Part shown: in pieces, positions 5,351 to 5,923 of the stretch | How the letters are laid out: every line of letters starts with the position of its first letter | Position numbering within the stretch: position 1 is the first letter of the stretch | Assembly (NCBI GenBank): GCA_013696385.1 | Contig: JACCYR010000396.1 | Coordinates: forward strand, 1-5,923 | Direction: 5' to 3' | DNA length: 5,923 nucleotides | Origin: Acidobacteriota bacterium | Lineage (GTDB): Bacteria; Acidobacteriota; Blastocatellia; Pyrinomonadales; Pyrinomonadaceae | Program-made: the position numbers and the translations under genes | The notes under the pieces: model-generated | The model's database searches: none | What the model saw: only the letters and a program-made list of their open reading frames with translations | What the model was told of the DNA's origin: nothing

Positions 5351-5923
5351 TTATCCACTGCTTCCGGCTTTCATCGCTTGCGATTTGTCCCGCAAAATTT
5401 CCAAAGCCTTTTTCATCTGCAAATCTTCCTTTGATTGCTTAGGTTGTTCGACTTTGGGTGTCGGTTGCGGCGTTGCTTGCGGATTTGGTTGCGGAGCTTG
5501 ATTTTCTTGTTCCTGCTGGTCAACCAAATCTTCGACATCAATCGGTTCGGGTGTTTCGGGACGTTTAACTTCAATTGAAGGCTTCACGCCGGAACTTATG
5601 CGTTCATCCGAAAGAAAAGTTCTCCCGTTTGCCGAAGCCCATTTTGCGGTAGTTAAAAGAAGTCCGTCGCCGCCGCGAAGCGGAAACAATTTTTGTTCCG
5701 TTCCCGCACCAAAACTTCTCTCACCGACGACTTCGCCGCGCTGTCGGTCTAAAATCGCCGAAGCGACGACTTCTGCCGCGCCCGCAGTTCCCAAATCAAT
5801 CAAAGCAACAAGTTTTCCGTCAAAGATAAATTTGCCCGGGTCAGCCGTGTAAGTTTTCAAAACTTTATTGTCGCGCCCGATAACTTCCGCCAAAGTGCCG
5901 TCTTTTATAAAAAGATTGGCAAC
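5351..5923 (-). CDS. S41 family (C-terminal processing) peptidase-like protein, C-terminal part, probably catalytically inactive
   Basis: The C-terminal 190 residues of an S41/CtpA-type protein. The 5' end is outside the window and the frame is open to 5923 (VANLFIKDGTLAEVIG), so the TTG at 5893 is internal. The S41 core is recognisable as KLVALIDLGTAGAAEVVASAILDRQRG, then EVVGERSFGAGTEQKLFPL and the GLLLTTAKWASANGRTF strand region, ending with GVKPSIEVKRP. S41A enzymes usually have SASASE with a nucleophilic Ser and, 25 residues later, Lys in F-G-K-G. Here the aligned positions are Gly (codon 5780-5782) and Ala (codon 5705-5707), also exactly 25 residues apart, so the Ser/Lys dyad appears lost while the fold is kept. 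A Pro/Gln-rich linker (about bp 5585-5420) and a charged helix end the protein. Active proteases of this type act on exported proteins; this one may instead bind peptides or scaffold. Any PDZ domain and signal peptide would lie off the window. Confidence 0.83.
   Translation of the reverse strand, partial: VANLFIKDGTLAEVIGRDNKVLKTYTADPGKFIFDGKLVALIDLGTAGAAEVVASAILDRQRGEVVGERSFGAGTEQKLFPLRGGDGLLLTTAKWASANGRTFLSDERISSGVKPSIEVKRPETPEPIDVEDLVDQQEQENQAPQPNPQATPQPTPKVEQPKQSKEDLQMKKALEILRDKSQAMKAGSSG

Noticed and set aside
5598..5852. An 84-codon open frame on the plus strand opposite the S41-like gene
   Set aside because: It is the antisense of the well-conserved S41 core and has no family resemblance of its own.
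5891..5893. TTG at 5893 (minus strand) as a start for the S41-like gene
   Set aside because: The frame continues to the window edge with S41-like sequence (VANLFIKDG), and a start here would fall in the middle of the peptidase domain.

Overview
The window looks like chromosomal DNA of a moderately AT-rich, Gram-negative-type environmental bacterium. Acidobacteriota, perhaps the Blastocatellia/Pyrinomonadaceae group, is my best guess. It rests on remembered protein style: System II cytochrome c maturation, an S41-like protein with a GTAGAAE active-site region, and short tandem repeats of the NYELRI-encoding type. No rRNA or other taxonomic marker is present, so treat the assignment as an inference.

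Left half, plus strand (1-3588): this is a System II (Ccs/Res) cytochrome c biogenesis cluster. The 3' end of resB (1-627, cut by the window edge) is followed by a DUF4160/DUF2442 gene pair (611-844 and 837-1238), then a large ccsA/resC (1243-2832), then a membrane-anchored TPR protein (2893-3588). The first three genes overlap end to end and ccsA follows after 4 bp, so they read as one transcript. ResB and CcsA together form the cytochrome c synthase that brings haem to apocytochromes outside the membrane, and they are often adjacent or fused. Here a toxin-antitoxin-like pair sits between them. CcsA is also unusual: it has roughly 200 extra residues, with four predicted extra helices, between its first periplasmic haem-ligand histidine and the WWD segment, and the WWD segment itself is divergent.

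Right half, minus strand (5923-3611): the end of an S41 (C-terminal processing protease) family protein enters from the right edge. Both residues of its Ser/Lys dyad appear to be replaced (Gly and Ala), so it is probably a pseudo-protease. A clear intrinsic terminator follows it. Next comes a candidate near-leaderless promoter driving an aminoglycoside 6'-N-acetyltransferase-like GNAT gene (5245-4787). Only 3 bp later comes a 390-aa exported protein of unknown function (4783-3611), with a beta-rich N-terminal domain, a long Lys/Glu-rich linker and a small C-terminal domain. Its signal peptide is encoded by two adjacent short tandem-repeat arrays (7-bp and 9-bp units).

The two halves converge at 3588/3611 with only 22 bp between stop codons and no visible terminator. 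No complete mobile element, CRISPR array, tRNA or rRNA was seen. No intergenic gap exceeds about 110 bp.
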